A stretch of DNA of 64,000 bases. Source: Dioscorea cayenensis subsp. rotundata. Lineage: Eukaryota; Streptophyta; Magnoliopsida; Dioscoreales; Dioscoreaceae. The stretch lies in assembly GCF_009730915.1 (NCBI RefSeq), contig NC_052489.1, positions 24,173,916 through 24,237,915 of the forward strand. Reading direction: 5' to 3'. Below are positions 60,400-64,000 of the stretch, one piece after another. Numbering within the stretch: the first letter of the stretch is position 1; every line of letters begins with the position of its first letter. The notes beneath the pieces were generated by a model. That model searched no databases. It saw nothing but the letters and a program-made list of their open reading frames with translations, and was not told the DNA's origin. Position numbers and translations under genes: made by a program.

Positions 60400-63300
60400 T
60401 CCTCCCCTTAGCTTAGAAATTCTTCAGTCCTAAAGCCTCTCTATAATACTCAAATTTGCTGGATGAGAGAGCCTTAGTAAAGACATCTGCAACCTGCTCA
60501 TTGGTGCTGCAATAAACAACATCTATCTCACCATTGCTCACAAGATCTCGAATAAAATGGAATCGAGTATCAATGTGTTTAGTGCGACCATGCATAGAAG
60601 GATTTTTAGTGATTGATATGGCTGATTTATTGTCACAAAATATGGCAGTAGGTTCACATGATTCTTCACTCAAATCCTTCAAGAGACGCCTTAACCAAAC
60701 TGCTTCACAAGCAACTGAAGTAGCTGAAAGATATTCAGCTTATGTACTCGATAGAGCTGTAATCATTTGCTTCTTCGAACACCAAGCAATTGTTGCAGAA
60801 CCGAGAGAAAAAATCCACCCAGTTGTGCTCCTTCTATCATCTAATGATCCACTCCAATCGCTGTCAGTGAAACCTCTGAGCTTGCAATCAATTGAATGGA
60901 AATAATGAAGCCCAAAACTCAAAGTTCCAAAGATATAATGCATAATTCTTTTCACAACACCCAAGTGGTGCATAGATGGAGCTTGCATATATCTAGAGAC
61001 AATACCAACATCATACATGATGTCTGGCCTCATATGGGTTAAGTAGAGTAGACCTCCGACCATCATTCTATACCGAGAGGGATTAGCACATCCTGAATTG
61101 TCCTTCAATTGCAACTTTCATTTGCATTCATAGACGTAGAAGTTGGTTTACAATTCAACATTCCAGACTGTTTGGGCAACTCCTTTGCATATCTTTGCTA
61201 TGACACAAATAATGATCCCTTCGATTGCTTCACCTCAAGCCCAAGAAAATATTTGAGAGGTCCAAGATCAGTCATTTCAAGTTTCTTCATCATACTTTCA
61301 TTAAATTCTAGTAGCATTTCACATGATGATCCCATGTAGATAATATCATCTACATAGAGACACAACAACAATAAATCTGAATCTCCTTTGAGCTTCTTAT
61401 AAACAGTGGGTTCATTGACACTTCGAGTGAAGCCAAATTGCTGGAAATGTTGATCAATGCAGTTGTACCATGCCCTTAGTGCTTGATGAAGCACATACAA
61501 GGCTCTCTGTAATTTATAGACATAATCTTCCTTCTCTTTCACAACAAAACCTTTAGGTTGAAAAACATAAACTTCTTTCTTTAATTCACCATTCAAGAAG
61601 GCGGTCATGACATCTAACTGAAAAATACACCAGTTTCTCTGTGCACTTAGAGCAAAGAAGACTTGAATGGTCTCCATTCTAGCTACTGGTGAGAAAACTT
61701 CAGTTAAATCAACACCCTCTTATAGTGAATACCCCTTGGCAACAATCCTTGCCTTTTTCCTAAACACAAAGCCATCTGAATTGTACTTCGTCTTGTACAC
61801 CCACCCATTTCAAACAACAGCATGTTTGCCTTCTTGTAAGAGAGAGAGCTTCCAAGTTTTGTTCTTATTTATAGCTTCCATTTCGTCTTGCACACCAGCT
61901 AGCCAACCTTCATCTTTGATAGCTTCTTCATAAAGTACTGGGTCTACAGAGATTAATACAAAAGAGCATGTGTTGTAGATATCATTCAAGTCTCGGTATC
62001 TTACTGGTGACTCATCTTCTCCATTGGAAGTAGTCTGAAGCTGAGAAAGTTGGGGAGATCTCAAGCCGTTCATTTATTTGATCTAATGGCTGAGAAATTC
62101 CTTCTTGATCAGCTTCAACATCTTCCTCCACATCAGCAATAGGTGTGAGGTTTGGTGTTGCTGAGTCAAATGAGTTCGACCAGTCCCAACGAAGATTCTC
62201 TAAAAAGTTCACCTCCCTGCTGACTTGGACACGTCTGGTAATAGGGTCCAGACATTTGTAAGCTTTAGAATCCTCCGTGCAGCCAATGAAAACTGCCTTT
62301 GACGACTTGGCATCAAGCTTTTTTCTGATTTGTGGGTCAATGAGAACATAGAAGATGCATCTGAAGACGCGCAGATGGTCAACCTTGGGATCTTCTTCAG
62401 TGCGCTCGTGGGAGATCTGTTGAGAATGTGAATTGCAGCAGCAACAGCTTCAGCCCACAACTCAATAGGGATCTTCATCTTCGCCAACATTGTTCTGGTC
62501 ATCTCCGTGACAGTACAGTTCTTGCGCTCGGCCACGCCGTTTATTGAGGAGTCCGGGGAGCCGCCAGTTGATGCTTGATGCCAGTGGCGTTACAGAAGGT
62601 TTTAAAATCTCTTGAAGTAAACTCGCCACCTAGATCGGTACGGAGAGACTTTAGTGATAAGGAGTATTGATTTTCCGCCAAAAGTTTGAAGCTTTTAAAG
62701 ATCCGTAGAGCATCAGATTTACTCTGAATAAAATACACCCAACTATACCTCGAATGATCGTTAGTTAACAGAAAAAAAAATACCGATTACCTCGAGAGAA
62801 GGTGTTTTCATCGGTCCAACTAAGTCACCATGGATCAATTCGAGTGATGCCATTGCCCGCTGAGCTTGATCTCTTGGAAACTCCAACCTTGCTTGTTTTC
62901 CAATAGAGCAAGCTTCACATGGTGATGTATGTACAATGGCTAGTACACAATCAACCAAATGCTGTGCTGATAGCTGTTTCAAACTTCTCAAATTTAAGTG
63001 GACATACCTCCTGTGCCACAACTTTGAAGTGCTTTTAGCTCCATGTGCAATATGAGCTGAATCTACATCATTTGCATTGAATGGAAAAAGCCTATGAGTT
63101 ATCGAGCGAACTTTGGCCACCGACATGCTTGTTCGAGACTCCTTAATTAAGCATTCTCCACCTGAAAACTCAACATTATAACTAGTTGACATGAGCTGCC
63201 CGACGCTGAACAAGTTATGTGCCAAATTTGGCACAAATTGGACATTGGAAAGAATATGATTCTTCCCAGAGCTTGCTTGAAGTAAAACAGTCCCAACTCC

Positions 63301-64000
63301 TGCAACTTGGAGTGTATTACCATCACTTAATCTAATGGTTTGATGAGGACCTTCTTCAATACTGTGGAAGAGTGCTTTGTTCCCTGACATGTGGTTGGAG
63401 CACCACTGTCAATGAGCCAAATACCTCCAACTTTATTCTTTGAATCAACACTTGCCATGAAAAATACACCTTCATTCAAATCTTTTGTTTCTTCAGTCAC
63501 ATTCAAAGCTTTTTTTTTTGAACCAGCAATGGGCTTTTATGTGCCCAACTTTCTTACAATGGTGACATTGCACTCTACTTATGTTTTGTCTAAACTCAGG
63601 CTGAGTTTCAGTTGCTTCTGAGCTTCGGCCACGGCCTCTACCTCTTCCACGACCTCTAAAAACTCCTCTCCCTTGACCTCTTGTGAGATTTGTAGAGCTC
63701 CTTCCTACTATTAGTTCAGATTTCACTTGGAGAGCCTTTACTTCCACATTATCTGAATACATGTCAAGTCGACCTTCATGACCTTTCAAAGAGCCACTTA
63801 GCTCATCAACTGTCATCTATGACAGGTCTTTAGCTTCAACAATTGAGGATACAACATGAGAGAATTTGGATTAGGGATGTCAACGGGGCGGGGATTTACC
63901 GGGGGATACATTCCCCGGCCCCGGCCCCGATTTTCCACCCCTATCCCCGACCCCGGCCCCGAATCCGAATACGGGGATTTTTTTTCCCCGTCCCCGTCCC
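60400..64000 (-). mobile_element. Ty1/Copia internal region, runs past the window end
   Basis: A fossil polyprotein in Copia order on the minus strand: the GAG zinc knuckle CHHCKKVGHIKAHC (about 63550), the protease region (about 63400-63250), the GAG-pre-integrase with LWHRRYVHLNLRSL (about 63020), the integrase core (about 62750-62300), reverse transcriptase (about 62000-61200, with YVDDI) and RNase H (about 61110-60420, with STNEQVADVFTKAL). It is broken, with at least half a dozen breaks. The 5' LTR lies outside the window, so age cannot be read from LTR divergence here. Confidence 0.9.
63872..64000. mobile_element. End of a hAT-type element nested in the Copia element
   Basis: The sequence TAGGGATGTCAACGGGGC marks the start, followed by CCCCG/CGGGG-rich DNA typical of plant hAT MITEs. 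The window cuts it off, so the second end and the target duplication (candidate ATTTGGAT at 63864-63871) cannot be checked. Confidence 0.65.

Overview
This window is nuclear DNA from a flowering plant. The genes have many short GT-AG introns, intergenic DNA is AT-rich, and the mobile elements belong to plant families (Ulp1-carrying Mutator-like, hAT and PIF MITEs, Ty1/Copia, LINE, tRNA-derived SINEs). A begomovirus-like Rep/TrAP/REn fossil sits in an intron. Fossils of this kind are known from few plant lineages, notably yams (Dioscorea) and tobacco. A Dioscorea-like monocot is therefore my best guess, but it is inference only.

Layout. 1-13 kb: a cytokinin-activating LOG gene (+), an NF-YA transcription factor (+) with ABRE-like boxes upstream and a miR169-like site in its 3' UTR, and a convergent guanylate kinase (-). 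13-28 kb: SEC62 (-), a group-4-like remorin (-), an RbcX Rubisco chaperone (-), a small membrane protein (+), a hAT MITE and 40S ribosomal protein S2 (-). The S2 gene lacks one base compared with the conserved family frame. 27.8-37.4 kb: one large decayed Mutator-like element with an Ulp1-type protease gene (+), a MURA transposase (-), a partial second copy of the transposase 5' region, a long hairpin and a nested PIF-type MITE. 37.4-44 kb: another hAT MITE, two SINE-like copies, a 102-bp tandem repeat that encodes an EAR-like peptide, a small plastid-type membrane protein (-), a two-copy tandem duplication and a Mutator-type MITE.

44.8-64 kb: an intact sterol C-24 methyltransferase (SMT1, +), then a sugar transporter of the STP/MST type (-). 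The 3.9-kb second intron of the transporter holds a 5'-truncated LINE, the geminivirus fossil and an LTR fragment. Beyond it lies an intron-containing pseudogene copy of SMT1 exons 8-12 in direct orientation. That copy has been invaded by an LTR-like insert, a 249-bp insert and a Ty1/Copia element, and the Copia element has in turn been entered by a hAT element cut off by the window end.

The host genes do not form a pathway; they are ordinary neighbouring plant genes. Exon limits were set by hand from GT-AG sites, reading-frame phase and remembered family sequences. Phases of all listed host gene models sum correctly, except S2, which is one base short.
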